64,000 bases of DNA from Gemmatimonadota bacterium (GTDB lineage Bacteria > Gemmatimonadota > Gemmatimonadetes > Gemmatimonadales > Gemmatimonadaceae). This document shows positions 28,559 to 37,557 of the stretch, one piece after another; the first letter of the stretch is position 1; each line of letters starts with the position of its first letter. The notes below the pieces were generated by a model, which saw only the letters and a list, made by a program, of their open reading frames with translations, had not been told where the DNA came from and searched no databases. A program made the position numbers and the translations under genes. The stretch spans positions 310,001-374,000 of the forward strand of contig DAHUXM010000021.1 of assembly GCA_027307165.1 (NCBI GenBank), read 5' to 3'.

Positions 28559-28684
28559 TCGATCCGGTTTTTTGGACGAGCCACATTTTTCTGACACGCC
28601 GCAGGTGTCTACGGACGACGCGATCGGCGACGCGCAGAACCGCCTAGGGGAGGCGATCGAGCACGTCCGTCGCGATGGGGTCAA

Positions 28685-28846
28685 ATGCGCCTAAAGAAAC
28701 GGCTGAGTCCCCCCGGTCCCCGGCCGGAACACGCCCACATTGAAGACGACTGGGAGGGGGCGGTTAGGAAGGCCCTAAAACAGCTTGCACCACCGAAACC
28801 AGCTACAAAAAAGCCGCCGAGAGATCGCGGCGGCGAAAAGCCTTAG
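28685..28846 (+). CDS. Small basic protein, 53 residues
   Basis: A short frame MRLKKRLSPPGPRPEH..., continuing with DDWEGAVRKALKQLAPPKPA and a Lys/Arg/Gly tail. The acidic DDWEGAVRKAL helix followed by a Pro/Lys tail looks like coding sequence. GGGGTCA precedes the ATG. A possible 28-codon GTG frame just upstream overlaps its start (ATGCGCCTAA). No family known; modest confidence. Confidence 0.4.
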   Translation: MRLKKRLSPPGPRPEHAHIEDDWEGAVRKALKQLAPPKPATKKPPRDRGGEKP

Positions 28847-28917
28847 CTTCTGGCATTCGGTGTATTTTCGGAATGTGCGATATTTTAGGCGGAGGCCTAC
28901 TTTCACCCGGAGTTGAA

Positions 28918-29061
28918 ATGGCAATAGACAAGCGCCCCTCTAAGAAGGTGGCATCGGACGCAGGGAAGACCTTGCAGAATCCGAACAGCACGAAGCGCGA
29001 CAAAGAACTTGCCGCGTCGATCTTGGCTAACCGCGAACCGAAGCGGAAGCCTGCCAAGTAG
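28918..29061 (+). CDS. Small conserved-type protein, 47 residues
   Basis: Reads MAIDKRPSKKVASDAGKTL then NPNSTKRDKELAASILANRE. Short proteins with the SKKVASDAGK...S..AK..AAS pattern are widespread in bacterial mobile and chromosomal DNA; the function is unknown. The ATG at 28918 is preferred over an in-frame upstream ATG at 28873 because CGGAG sits seven bases before it and the family pattern starts there. Confidence 0.65.
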   Translation: MAIDKRPSKKVASDAGKTLQNPNSTKRDKELAASILANREPKRKPAK

Positions 29062-29384
29062 CATCGGCTACGGCGTACAGCTTCACAATCGCCGCGCAGG
29101 GGATCGGTATATCACCGCGACCCTGCGCGCCGATTCCTGTTTCCTCCCCCGGCTGGACCATGCGGGGAACGATCACCTTGTATTGCTCGGTATCGTGTAG
29201 CAATCAACCCGCCGAGCGACAAACGAGAGCATCGGGCGTCCAATCCTCCAATGCCTTGCAGCCCGTCGGTCCGCCCTAGGCGTCGAGCCATTCAATCAAC
29301 ACGAAGCGCATTAATTAACGGATGGGTGTAACGTGAAGTGGCGACTCTGTTCAACTGACGCATGACGCGCTATCGCTGCGCCAC

Positions 29385-29621
29385 ATGTCTAATTCCCGCG
29401 TACTAATTCCGCTGGCTGTTCAGCTCGCGCCGCCCGACAAGCTGACCGCAAGGCAATTCCGCCCGAGCGACCCAAGAAATCGGGGCGATATTCAATTCGC
29501 CTGTCCAAAATGCGGGACAGTATTAGTCGTGGAAATGGCAGAGGCTTACGTCCCGTGCGCACCGGCTGTGTTCTGCGGAACGTGCAGGGTATGGCTATCG
29601 CCATCGGGGACGGCCTCTTAG
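29385..29621 (+). CDS. Small zinc-ribbon protein, 78 residues
   Basis: Two CxxC knuckles, CPKCG (about residues 40-44) and CGTC (about 64-67), form a zinc ribbon in the C-terminal half; the N-terminal 35 residues are unstructured. Small zinc-ribbon proteins of this sort are common in phage and element genomes. No specific function can be assigned. The tail WLSPSGTAS is weak in sequence character, so the exact end of the domain is unclear. Confidence 0.5.
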   Translation: MSNSRVLIPLAVQLAPPDKLTARQFRPSDPRNRGDIQFACPKCGTVLVVEMAEAYVPCAPAVFCGTCRVWLSPSGTAS

Positions 29622-29968
29622 TCGAACCGCCCGGGAAGCTGATCGACAAGAAATTCGTTCACCCCGGCGGGAACTACCGAGGGCGTGAGCCTGCCCTTAA
29701 TCTCCGGCGTCGGCACGCCTAGAATCGGCGGCTTATTCATCGGACAATCCTGTTATCCGATCTGTGCGCCTAGTACATACGTCACCCACCGGGATGGATG
29801 CCGTTCTCTCATTGTGCCGAGTTGCGGGTGTAACGGCAGCCACACCGGAGCGCAGGCGTCTATGGGACAACTGCGTTCTAAACGGAAGCGCTCGAGCCGA
29901 AACAGCGGTCTAGCTATTGGAGGTGGGCGTCGAGAGCAGCGCTCGCGGGCTAGCGGCGGCGGCGCGGT

Positions 29969-29994
29969 CGGCCGCGATCTGCAGATCGCGGCCG
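29969..29994. repeat. 26-bp perfect palindrome
   Basis: CGGCCGCGATCTG followed immediately by its reverse complement CAGATCGCGGCCG. A spacer-free palindrome of this length suits a dimeric regulator or a replication/resolution site. It lies in the gene-free region upstream of the initiator gene. Confidence 0.8.
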
Positions 29995-30207
29995 TCCACC
30001 AATAACGTAAGCCGCATTTCGGCTCAGCCCGGCTGCTCCCCGAGTCGGCCTGCCGCTTGATGCCGGACGGGCGGGAAGCGGCAAAATGAGTCGCGGGCAT
30101 TGATCCACTATTGGCGGCGTAGCGGATACCATTGACCGTCGACTACTGCGTCCGCGCCCCAGCCCGATCGTCCGGATCTAATGTTCGACCGCCTCCGCCG
30201 ACGGACG

Positions 30208-30249
30208 AATAATGTTCACACGCTACCCCCCTCGCGTGTGAACGTTATT
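30208..30249. repeat. Inverted repeat, 16-bp arms, 10-base loop
   Basis: AATAATGTTCACACGC pairs with GCGTGTGAACGTTATT with one G:A-type mismatch; the loop is TACCCCCCTC. The AT-rich outer parts and C-rich loop are unlike a simple terminator. It could be an operator or a structured RNA. Confidence 0.75.
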
Positions 30250-30779
30250 CTGGGCGCGAGAGCGAGCTAAACTTATGCGCAGCAACGCTCAGCGCTTCTT
30301 ACGAAAACCGCCACAGACCCCTGCCGATATTTGCACCGGCGGTTACCCGTCGACCTAGATTTGCTGCTCACGGATGTAGGCCAGAGTGGCTGTTCCCGAA
30401 GCACCGCTAATCGGCTGTACGTGCGAAATCGGAGAGACGCCGGTGGCGTGAACAGAGTTCGTCCGTTCGGCCCGAGACGGAGAACTCGTGTCGGGGCACA
30501 TTCTGTAGTAGGCAATTTTCCGATAGGTGCGGTACAGCGGTGGTCGGCGTAGGCGGACACGCACCCCAACGCGTGGTCGTCATTTGTCCGCTCTCGGTGG
30601 TTGCGGGCGATGTGGCCAGCGTTGGGCTAAGCGTCTTGAGCGGCGGCGCAGTCGTCAGGCGAGACAGCGTGGCGCGCGCGGATCGCTTGACGTGAGCGAG
30701 GCCCGTAGGGCAGTCTGGACTTGCCGAGCTGCGGCTCGGCGCTGGCAGGGCCGGATAGACCGCGCGTCGGACGGCCCGT

Positions 30780-30809
30780 ACAACGGACGGGGCGAGCCCC
30801 GTCCGTTGT
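30780..30809. repeat. Hairpin, 14-bp perfect arms
   Basis: ACAACGGACGGGGC, two-base spacer GA, then GCCCCGTCCGTTGT. It can form a very stable cruciform or RNA hairpin. No T-run follows, so an intrinsic terminator is less likely. It lies 160 bases upstream of the initiator gene. Confidence 0.8.
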
Positions 30810-30969
30810 GTCGTTTCGCTCCCAGCCAGTGGGACCTATAGTGCGCGACGATCAAATCAGCTGAGAGGGGGGCTTGCAGATCGGGTCCGGGGCCCAATAA
30901 CGCTGTAAGTGTAGCTCTGTACCGACGTCACCAAGATGTCTGTACGGCGCTGCGTTCCTCGCGCCATGC

Positions 30970-32100
30970 TTGCCAGAGCAGTCGGTCGTCGGGAACTCAC
31001 CCTCCAGCCGCCCGACGCGCATGCAACTCCTTACGAAAACGGTCGCCGACGCGACCGCAGTCACGTCTACCGACTATGGCGCGTACCGCCGGATCGGCAC
31101 TGGCCTCGTCCTCGATTTTGATTTCCAGGACCTCTCAGCGCACGCGCAGCTCGCACTATTTCAAATCAAACTGGCTCTCGGCGGCGAGGGAATTGGCGAG
31201 TACGACGCCACTATGTTGCGCCGTCGCTGCCCGGCCCTGACGCTGGACGAGGCCGAAGATGCGATGGGCCAGCTCGAACGCACCGGCTGGATACACCAGG
31301 AGCGCGGGTACTGTTGGATTGTCAATGGATTGCGCTACGACGGTCTCAATCCGCGGAATCCCAAACACAGGACCGCTGTGGAACGACATCTTGCCACCCT
31401 TCCCAAGCTCCAAATGATCACCGAGTTCCGGCGCCACTACGCATGGTGGCTGGCCGGCGAGGACGGGCCAGCGGATGAAGTATCCGATTGCCAATCGGAT
31501 ACCAATCGATTGGTATCCGATTCACCAGTACCAGTAGATAACCAGAACAAGAGCAATACCTGTATCAAGACGAAGACCACCACCGGTGCGGCTGACGCCG
31601 CCGTGAGCGAGAAGGTGCACGAGTCCGCGGGTTGCACACAGGGCTTAGATCTCGAGACGGCCGTCGTGCGCAGCACACCCCCCGTCGAAGCTCCAGCACC
31701 GAGGCACGGGGCAGCAAAGGATGGGAGCACAGCGGGATCCGTCCGGGCGCGCCGTCCCTGTAGCAGGCCCGCCGCCGTCGATCAGGGCTGGGCTGAGTTC
31801 CAATTGTCGTACCCGCCCACCACGCACGGGCAGGACTGGGGACGAGCGCTGAAACATTTTCGCCGCCTCGTCAACACGGGTGAGGCAGCCCCCGGCGAGC
31901 TCGTCAGCGCCGCCCGCAACTACGCCCGTCTTCGCGCCGCTGCGAGGAGTGACGCCCCGCAGTATACCAAGAAGGCGGCCAATTTCTTGGGCGAATCCGC
32001 TGCGTGGCGCGAGCATCTTGATGGCGCCCGCGCCGTCGCCGCGCTATCCCATACGTGTGCCGAGTCGGCCGCCACTTGGGACAATGTGATCGACGTCTGA
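30970..32100 (+). CDS. Replication initiator-like protein
   Basis: A 376-residue protein; ATG 31021 (MQLLTKTVADATAVT) is an alternative start. The N-terminal ~130 residues look like a winged-helix replisome-organiser domain (LSAHAQLALFQIKLALGG, LTLDEAEDAMGQLERTGWI, ERGYCWIVNGLRYD). A disordered linker (SDTNRLVSDSPVPVDNQNKS) spans about 175-270. The C-terminal domain (WAEFQLSYPPTTHGQDWGRA) resembles the DnaD-like/loader end of phage initiators (KHFRRLVNTGEAAPGELV). The next gene is a DnaB-like helicase, which supports the role. Iteron-like repeats lie inside the linker-coding DNA. Confidence 0.65.
   Translation: MPEQSVVGNSPSSRPTRMQLLTKTVADATAVTSTDYGAYRRIGTGLVLDFDFQDLSAHAQLALFQIKLALGGEGIGEYDATMLRRRCPALTLDEAEDAMGQLERTGWIHQERGYCWIVNGLRYDGLNPRNPKHRTAVERHLATLPKLQMITEFRRHYAWWLAGEDGPADEVSDCQSDTNRLVSDSPVPVDNQNKSNTCIKTKTTTGAADAAVSEKVHESAGCTQGLDLETAVVRSTPPVEAPAPRHGAAKDGSTAGSVRARRPCSRPAAVDQGWAEFQLSYPPTTHGQDWGRALKHFRRLVNTGEAAPGELVSAARNYARLRAAARSDAPQYTKKAANFLGESAAWREHLDGARAVAALSHTCAESAATWDNVIDV
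31480..31522. promoter_or_regulatory. Iteron-like repeats inside the initiator gene (putative origin)
   Basis: GTATCCGATT occurs at 31480-31489, inverted at 31493-31502 (AATCGGATAC) and again direct at 31513-31522. The last two, with the central CAATCGATTG, make a perfect 30-bp palindrome (31493-31522). The DNA that follows is relatively AT-rich. This matches the lambda layout, where ori iterons lie in the linker part of gene O. The repeat pattern is seen; origin function is inferred. Confidence 0.55.
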
Positions 32101-32208
32101 TCTAGTCCACAATCGGGCCGGATCCCCGCGGACCCGGGCCCACAGGGCGAATGCAACACTGCAGTACGACACCCTCCTTCTCCTTATCCTCTTCTTCCGC
32201 AGAATCTC

Positions 32209-33333
32209 ATGCCCAGAAAAATCGACGCGTTCCGGGACGCAGTAGCTGATGCACTCGAAGCACCCGCCCGTTCGGCCCGCAAACGCCGTGATCTCGCCGT
32301 GGTCCGCCAAGAGCGAGTTGACGGAGCTCTGGCAATACTGGCAAACGCCACGCCCGGGGTCCGCTGGCCGTGGCCGTCCCTAAATATGCAGACCGACACC
32401 CTCGTCCCCGGCACCGTGATCCTGATGGCCGCGTACACCGGATCCGGCAAAACGACCGTCGCTCTCAACGCGGTGCAGTACTGGTCCAAATCGGGCCACG
32501 AAGTGCTGTATTTCGGGACCGAACAGAGCGCATCCTCTCTGACGCTCAAAACGGCGTGCATGGACCTCGGCGTACCGTACGCCGATGCAATCCGTGGACG
32601 CCTGTCGGCGCACTGGGTCGGCAGAGTCGAGGCGGCCGTGAGCGAGCAAGCTGCAAGCAGCGTCACATACTACCCCCACAACTCACCGACGGTGTCTGAC
32701 GTTGAGGCTGCGATTCGGGCTTCCGCACGAGAGGCACGGCGGGCGGGTAAGCAGCTCGTGGTGGTGTTGGATTATCTCGGGCACTTCGATCTGGGCGAGC
32801 TACGCGGCGACTTCCCGCAGCGCAACCGCGACTTCGCCAAACTACTGAAAAAATTGGCTGTGGAACTCTCGATAATCGTCGTCGAGTGTGCACAGGTGGG
32901 GGCCGGAGATCTCGCTGGATCGATGATCCGGCACACCAAGCCGGAGATCGCCCAAATTCAGGGCGGCACGGGCATCCAGCAGGAGGCCGACGTAATCCTC
33001 GGTGTGTATGCTCCGCTCAAGCGGGATGTGACCGAGGAGCAGAGGGCCGGTGTCCGCGCGGGGCACGAAGATCTATCAACGATCGTTGAGCCGTACACCG
33101 CCGCGATCGCGTTGCTCAAGCATCGCGAAGGGGCAATGCTGGGGTCCACGTCGCTCTTCTGGGTACGCCACAACCGCCTGTACCAGCGAAAGCGGACGGA
33201 CAGGATACTGCCCCCGGAGCTAGAGTTGTCGGAGTACGAACGCGATCGGATGCGCCGATCGAGCCTGATCGACGATATCCGTGAGTTGGAGCTAGAACTG
33301 CGGGAGGAAACGACGTTCGGCCAGCCGGAGTAA
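32209..33333 (+). CDS. DnaB-like replicative helicase (RecA-fold domain)
   Basis: A 374-residue ATPase resembling the C-terminal domain of DnaB / phage gp4-type helicases. Walker A is YTGSGKTT (about residues 74-81), Walker B LVVVLDYLGHF (about 183-193), and the sensor region GGTGIQQEADVILGVY precedes a C-terminal FWVRHNRLYQRKR strand. The usual DnaB N-terminal domain is replaced by a short helical leader. It lies 108 bases after the initiator gene. It should unwind DNA at the element's origin, loaded by the upstream protein. Confidence 0.8.
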   Translation: MPRKIDAFRDAVADALEAPARSARKRRDLAVVRQERVDGALAILANATPGVRWPWPSLNMQTDTLVPGTVILMAAYTGSGKTTVALNAVQYWSKSGHEVLYFGTEQSASSLTLKTACMDLGVPYADAIRGRLSAHWVGRVEAAVSEQAASSVTYYPHNSPTVSDVEAAIRASAREARRAGKQLVVVLDYLGHFDLGELRGDFPQRNRDFAKLLKKLAVELSIIVVECAQVGAGDLAGSMIRHTKPEIAQIQGGTGIQQEADVILGVYAPLKRDVTEEQRAGVRAGHEDLSTIVEPYTAAIALLKHREGAMLGSTSLFWVRHNRLYQRKRTDRILPPELELSEYERDRMRRSSLIDDIRELELELREETTFGQPE

Positions 33334-33499
33334 TCGCGGCTGGCACCGCCGCAACTCCCTGGGATCCGTCCTGGCGACGTTGTCGTATCGGACACGTTGT
33401 GCCAGCGGATCAACTCCGTCACAACGGTCCCGCACGATCCGGTGGGGTAGTGGAGACTGGCAGTAAGCCCGGAAGGACCGCGACGGTGCGGACGTGCGT

Positions 33500-33907
33500 A
33501 TGATCCGCCTCACGCTTCCGCTGCCTCCGTCAACTAACCGCGCTGTACGCACAGGGAAGGGTAGGCACTACACACCGGCCCGCGTGCACGAGTTTCGGGC
33601 CGCAGTGGCTGCCGCAATCCGGGCACAACTGCCAGCACACAAGAGCCTCACGGGGCCGGTGCACGTGGCCGCGACCGTCGTGATGCACACTCGCGGTCTC
33701 GATCTTGACAACCGCGACAGCAAAATACTCTGGGACGCGTTGACGCGAGCTCGATTCTGGGTCGACGATTCGCAGGTGTGTTCGCGATCGTCCGTCCGCG
33801 TGCTGGACGCGGCCAACCCACGGGTCGAGCTTGAGGTCGTGCCGGTGACGGCTCCGGCGCTTATCGACGCCTGGCGAGCACGACCGCAAGTACGCAGGGC
33901 CAGGTAG
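33500..33907 (+). CDS. RusA-family Holliday junction resolvase
   Basis: A 135-residue endonuclease. The N-terminal LTLPLPPSTNRAVR matches RusA (P.P..N), and the catalytic segment LDLDNRDSKILWDALTRARF then WVDDSQV carries the three conserved Asp. RusA proteins are typical of lambdoid phages and act on recombination or replication intermediates. ATG 33500 is chosen over the GTG two codons upstream because the motif begins there. It belongs to the element's replication module. Confidence 0.88.
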   Translation: MIRLTLPLPPSTNRAVRTGKGRHYTPARVHEFRAAVAAAIRAQLPAHKSLTGPVHVAATVVMHTRGLDLDNRDSKILWDALTRARFWVDDSQVCSRSSVRVLDAANPRVELEVVPVTAPALIDAWRARPQVRRAR

Positions 33908-34389
33908 GGCTCTGTAGCGGTGGGCCGCCCGTGCCTCAACAGCCGTCTTGCAAAACACTGCGTACTCCAACAGTTCGTGGTCAATTCCTGCGAACGGCCG
34001 CGAGACGGAGAGGTGGTAGGCGCTGACTTGTACGCTGGAATCCTCAATCGCTCAGACTCGCCTCCGAGGTGGCATATCCGTCTCGTAGCTCACAGTCGCC
34101 CCACGGTGATCGCCAAGTCTAAGAGTGACACGCGCATCGACCCATTCACTGGCGGCGGACCGTATCTGGGACGATGGCGGATGGCGACGACGCGTACGCT
34201 GCGCGCTTCGAGCGCTACATACTCCCAACCGCAGCGTAGCAACCGGCGACGTTGCCTACGTCCTCGCTCACAGCGTCAACCGCCCCGTCCTAGACAATTG
34301 TACCCGTCGCGGGATCGGGCGCCGTCGGGTCAGGCGTCAGGCCGACACAGCAGCGGCGCCGTATCGGCCTGGCCGGGTAGGCTGCCTCC
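33908..34389. other. Gap after rusA
   Basis: About 480 bases. One plus-strand frame (33920-34393, 157 codons) is open but Arg/Ser/Pro-rich without domain character, so I do not call it. No hairpin or repeat of note was found. Confidence 0.4.
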
Positions 34390-34836
34390 ATGATACAACA
34401 GAGACAGCACGCACCCGCTCCAGACGCGCCGCTCAGTCGCGACGAAGCAATCGCCTCGGTTGGCCCTGGCTGGGCACGTCTCGTCGCTAACGCGTGGGAC
34501 GTCGCACACTCCGCGGGGTGGCCGGTCCTCACATGTAAGGAAAAGTTTGGCAGGCTCGTCATCTACTTGCGAAGCGGCGATATCACCGACACTCACCGCG
34601 TCCAAACAGTCGGACGCGCAATGTTTGACGCTGAGGAGCACTCCGCCGAGACATGCGAGGCGTGCGGAGCTCCCGGCGTGCTGTGGAACGACGTGACACA
34701 CGACGCACCGGAGCCCTTGGTGGGCGTGTCGCACGCCCGCTGGGTGAAAACCCTGTGCGTACCCTGCGCATGGCGCTATTACGGCGAGGGAGACCGTGGC
34801 TGGGATGACATCGCTGGGCGGTGGTGTGTGGGCTAA
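34390..34836 (+). CDS. Phage-type zinc-binding protein, unknown function
   Basis: A 148-residue protein. The pattern VGPGWARLVANAWDVAH, GWPVLTCKEKFGRLVIYL and two cysteine pairs (CEACGAPG and CVPC) with a C-terminal WRYYGEGDRGWDD is one I know from small phage hypotheticals sharing a KEKFG...L segment. A zinc-binding fold is likely; the function is unknown. ATG 34390 starts a clean frame; it stands alone between two gene-poor gaps. Confidence 0.6.
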   Translation: MIQQRQHAPAPDAPLSRDEAIASVGPGWARLVANAWDVAHSAGWPVLTCKEKFGRLVIYLRSGDITDTHRVQTVGRAMFDAEEHSAETCEACGAPGVLWNDVTHDAPEPLVGVSHARWVKTLCVPCAWRYYGEGDRGWDDIAGRWCVG

Positions 34837-35393
34837 ACTGCAGCGCGGAGATGGGCCAAGCGCACGGTCGCATACATGCCGCGCAGGGCCCCGTGGATCG
34901 CAGTCACTCGTCAACTCTTGGCATGACGGCAGGCTTGCCAACTGGGCCGGCATCGGACGTGGGCACCAGTGCTGGATGGACACACCTGCGTAGGAATCCG
35001 CCCCAATCTCACGCGTCTCGGGTGGAACGGCGCGCACGCTCGGCACGGCAGATATCAATTGGAGACGGCGGGCGGCGTGGTGAGACGGGCGGGCAGCATT
35101 CCCCAACGCTAACGGCCGCAAGCGGTCCTCGACCGATCTCCGCTCGTCCCGTTGTGGCGGTTTGATGCAATGCGTCGCGCGCTCTTGAGATCGCCGTGAA
35201 ATGCACAGCTCCGGGCTCTGCGGCACGCCGTCGCAACGCCTCCGGGTTGGGATCTGTCTCTCCCACGGATGTGGCTACAACTCGCGGTGCAGTAAGCCAG
35301 GTCGCAGACGGGGGTGCGGCTAGCGCAAGTGAGTTGAGCCGTGCGTCGCTTTGTGCCCTTACGTCTGACCAGCTGTGCCCGTAGTTTCACGGC
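34837..35393. other. Gap before the restriction endonuclease gene
   Basis: About 560 bases with only short low-quality frames on both strands. No C-protein gene or C-box-like palindrome was recognised, although such control elements are common ahead of type II restriction genes. Nothing further supported. Confidence 0.4.
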
Positions 35394-36020
35394 GTGAAAC
35401 TGGTGCATGTTGAGACACTCTTCGCCCGCGGTGCGTTTGCCGGCTCTGCAGAGCGAGAACAAGTTGACACCGAGATTCGTGACGCGATATCGCGAGTGGT
35501 GTGGCCACCGGGGAGTGACGGCTTCACGATCCATCCGCAGAGCGGCAAGAAGCGCGGCGAGGGGAACGGGGTCACACCAATCAAGGCCGCCTGCATGGCC
35601 GCACTGCAGGACGTGCATGGCTGGACGCTCGAAGCGCGCTACAAGATCGGCACTGGCAAGGGCACCGGCCCGATCGACGCGCTACGCGACGTGATGCTAC
35701 GCACGGCGGGTGAGAGCAAATTCGCGTTGGAGTGGGAGACCGGGAACATCTCGAGCTCGCACCGGTCTCTCAACAAGATGTGCTTGGGAATGATCGAAGG
35801 ACGGATAGCGGGTGGCGCGATCGTGCTCCCTTCCGGCTCCATGTATCCGTATCTAACCGATCGCGTCGGCAACTACCCCGAGATCCGCCCGTACCTCAAC
35901 TACTGGCGGGACGCGGTGACCGCGGATGGCGTGCTCGCGATCTATGTCGTGGAGCAGGACGCCGAAAGTTATGCGGTGCCTCGCATCCCAAAAGGCACGG
36001 ACGGCCGCGCCCTGCGGTAG
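35394..36020 (+). CDS. BamHI-family type II restriction endonuclease
   Basis: A 208-residue protein colinear with BamHI over nearly its whole length. Matching segments are VVWPPGSDGFTI, NGVTPIKAACMAALQDVHGW, GPIDAL, ALEWETGNISSSHRSLNKM, YLTDRVGNYPEIRPY and VPRIPKGTDG. The catalytic residues of BamHI (Glu77, Asp94, Glu111, Glu113) correspond to Glu80, Asp95, Glu113 and Glu115, all present. A GTG start is used. It should cut a GGATCC-like palindrome, but specificity cannot be read from this. The convergent methyltransferase gene ends 17 bases away. Identified from remembered BamHI sequence. Confidence 0.88.
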   Translation: MKLVHVETLFARGAFAGSAEREQVDTEIRDAISRVVWPPGSDGFTIHPQSGKKRGEGNGVTPIKAACMAALQDVHGWTLEARYKIGTGKGTGPIDALRDVMLRTAGESKFALEWETGNISSSHRSLNKMCLGMIEGRIAGGAIVLPSGSMYPYLTDRVGNYPEIRPYLNYWRDAVTADGVLAIYVVEQDAESYAVPRIPKGTDGRALR

Positions 36021-36037
36021 CGAGTCTCTTTAACGTG

Positions 36038-37087
36038 CTACCGTTTCTTCGACTTACCGTGTTGCGCGGCGGGAGATTCGACCGCGAATAGGTCAGGCTC
36101 GGGCCGGACGGATCCCCGTCGGTGCCGATCCATCGCCGCGGGGCTGACGCGTTTGATCCCACGTGCGGTCTCCCAGCGTGGGTGAAGACCGGCTGCGTGA
36201 TCCTCGAGTCGCTGCACCGCCGGCGCAGTGTCGCCGAGCTCGATCGTTGCCCAGCGTCGTCCAAGGTGCTCCGCAGCAACTGCAGTCGTGCCGGTGCCGC
36301 AGAACGGATCGATTACTAGGTCGCCGGGGTTTGTTGACATCCCAATACAACGCTCCAGCAGGATCGGCGCGAGCGCGTTTGCGTCGCGGTGTTTGTAGCG
36401 CGCGTGACGCACGGGAGGGACGTCCTCCCAAACCTCGTCAATGCGTGACCATCCCTGGCCTTTGGGGAGAGCAAACGGAGCCTCCTCCCAGACCTCTTCA
36501 GGAGCGTCGAAAACGTCCTGCAGACGCAGGCCAGCGGGGTTCAGTTTGTCACGATGACCGCCGTAATCTTTAACTTCGCCTCCGCAATGGCGGCACGTCT
36601 GCACCGGCTGGCGGATCACATTAAACGTCCGAGGCTTGCCCTTAGTGTAGTACAAGAGTGCGTAGTGTGACGGCGAGAGACGGCCAGGAATTGGCATCGA
36701 TTTGGGCATCCGACACGCGATCCAATGCCGAAATACCATCCCAGCGCGGTTCAGATGCGCCCCGTATTCGATGCACCAGCGGGGCAAGTTGAAAACCAAC
36801 AGCGCTCCACCGGGCGTGAGCACGCGCACACACTCGTCGAGCCACTCGCACGACCACGCCAGATACTCGGCCTCTGCCATGTCATCACGAACGCCGGCCC
36901 CGTAAATCTTCTTGAGGTTGAACGGAGGGTCCGCAAAGACACAGTCCACGCTCTCACTAGGTAGGGAGCGCAGCCAGGCGAGGCAGTCTCCCTGCCACAG
37001 CGTGCCCAGATCGGTCTCGTATACTACGCGAGGTGACTTCGTAGGCGTGGGTGCCTCTCTAGCGCGGCGGGGCTTGGGAGCAGTCAT
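36038..37087 (-). CDS. DNA methyltransferase (amino-group, DPPF type) partner of the BamHI-like enzyme
   Basis: A 349-residue SAM-dependent amino-methyltransferase. Catalytic motif IV is ADPPFNLKK (Asp53-Phe56), and SAM motif [18 protein letters not shown] follows at about 262, so motif IV precedes motif I as in beta-type enzymes. A central CRHCGGE segment and a Lys-rich tail are extra. Tail-to-tail pairing with the BamHI-like gene marks a type II R-M system. M.BamHI itself, as I recall, is an N4-cytosine enzyme with an SPPY-type motif; DPPF is more usual for N6-adenine enzymes, so the modified base is uncertain. GGAG precedes ATG by five bases. Confidence 0.85.
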   Translation of the reverse strand: MTAPKPRRAREAPTPTKSPRVVYETDLGTLWQGDCLAWLRSLPSESVDCVFADPPFNLKKIYGAGVRDDMAEAEYLAWSCEWLDECVRVLTPGGALLVFNLPRWCIEYGAHLNRAGMVFRHWIACRMPKSMPIPGRLSPSHYALLYYTKGKPRTFNVIRQPVQTCRHCGGEVKDYGGHRDKLNPAGLRLQDVFDAPEEVWEEAPFALPKGQGWSRIDEVWEDVPPVRHARYKHRDANALAPILLERCIGMSTNPGDLVIDPFCGTGTTAVAAEHLGRRWATIELGDTAPAVQRLEDHAAGLHPRWETARGIKRVSPAAMDRHRRGSVRPEPDLFAVESPAAQHGKSKKR

Positions 37088-37120
37088 CGGGTCTCCGTAA
37101 TCTACCGGGTGAGTTGATCC

Positions 37121-37150
37121 AGTATACCCCGCGCGGCGCCCGCGCCCTAA
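37121..37150 (-). promoter_or_regulatory. Promoter candidate for the methyltransferase
   Basis: On the minus strand TATACT (37126-37121) is a good -10 box 33 bases before the ATG, with a weak TTAGGG -35 about 18 bases further upstream. Position suits early methyltransferase expression. No operator overlaps it. Confidence 0.4.
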
Positions 37151-37407
37151 TCTCCGCCACGGAGAACTGCCCGCTCAGATCAGCGCCAGGGGATCCGACC
37201 CGTCGGGCGAATCCCCGGTGCGGTGATACAACGCGTGCTGCCTGCGCCGCCAATGGTTGCCGCGGGACGACCCCAACCATCGTTTCGAGCTGGCGAGTGT
37301 ACTCCGCCCCCCACGTGTAGCTCGTGTCACTTCCGGGCGAAGTGGGCACGCCCGCAGTCGGGTAGAGGACATTCTGCCGGAGTGTGTGCGCGGCGACCGT
37401 CGCGGCT

Positions 37408-37435
37408 CATACACAAACCGGGCGGTTTGTGTATG
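37408..37435. repeat. 28-bp inverted repeat in the methyltransferase-recombinase interval
   Basis: CATACACAAACCG, spacer GG, CGGTTTGTGTATG: 13-bp perfect arms. It lies 120 bases upstream of the serine recombinase start, in the ~470-base divergent region 37088-37557, which otherwise holds no gene. Candidate operator or recombination site for the recombinase. Confidence 0.75.
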
Positions 37436-37557
37436 CGAAGGCCATGTACGAGTCTAGGATTACGCATCCGGAGCACCCAGCGACGAAGCTGTCCGGTCGC
37501 TTGATACGGGGATCCGGTCCAACCGGGTAGGCTGTGCGGACATCCACGGAGACAGCC

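Larger units (their letters stand above)
29622..30969. other. Gene-free, hairpin-rich region upstream of the initiator
   Basis: About 1.35 kb without a convincing gene. It contains a 26-bp perfect palindrome (29969-29994), a 16-bp-arm inverted repeat (30208-30249), a 7-bp-arm hairpin GCCGAGC/GCTCGGC (30723-30740) and a 14-bp-arm hairpin (30780-30809). It lies directly before the replication genes. Possible roles are origin, transfer origin, operator or noncoding RNA; none is demonstrated. Confidence 0.6.

Noticed and set aside
29027-29203. 58-codon minus-strand frame (YKVIVPRMVQPGEETGIG)
   Set aside because: Reads somewhat like protein, but only a TTG start directly after a stop codon, and it overlaps the end of a better-supported small gene.
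33920-34393. 157-codon plus-strand frame
   Set aside because: Composition is Arg/Ser/Pro-rich with no domain pattern and no ribosome site.
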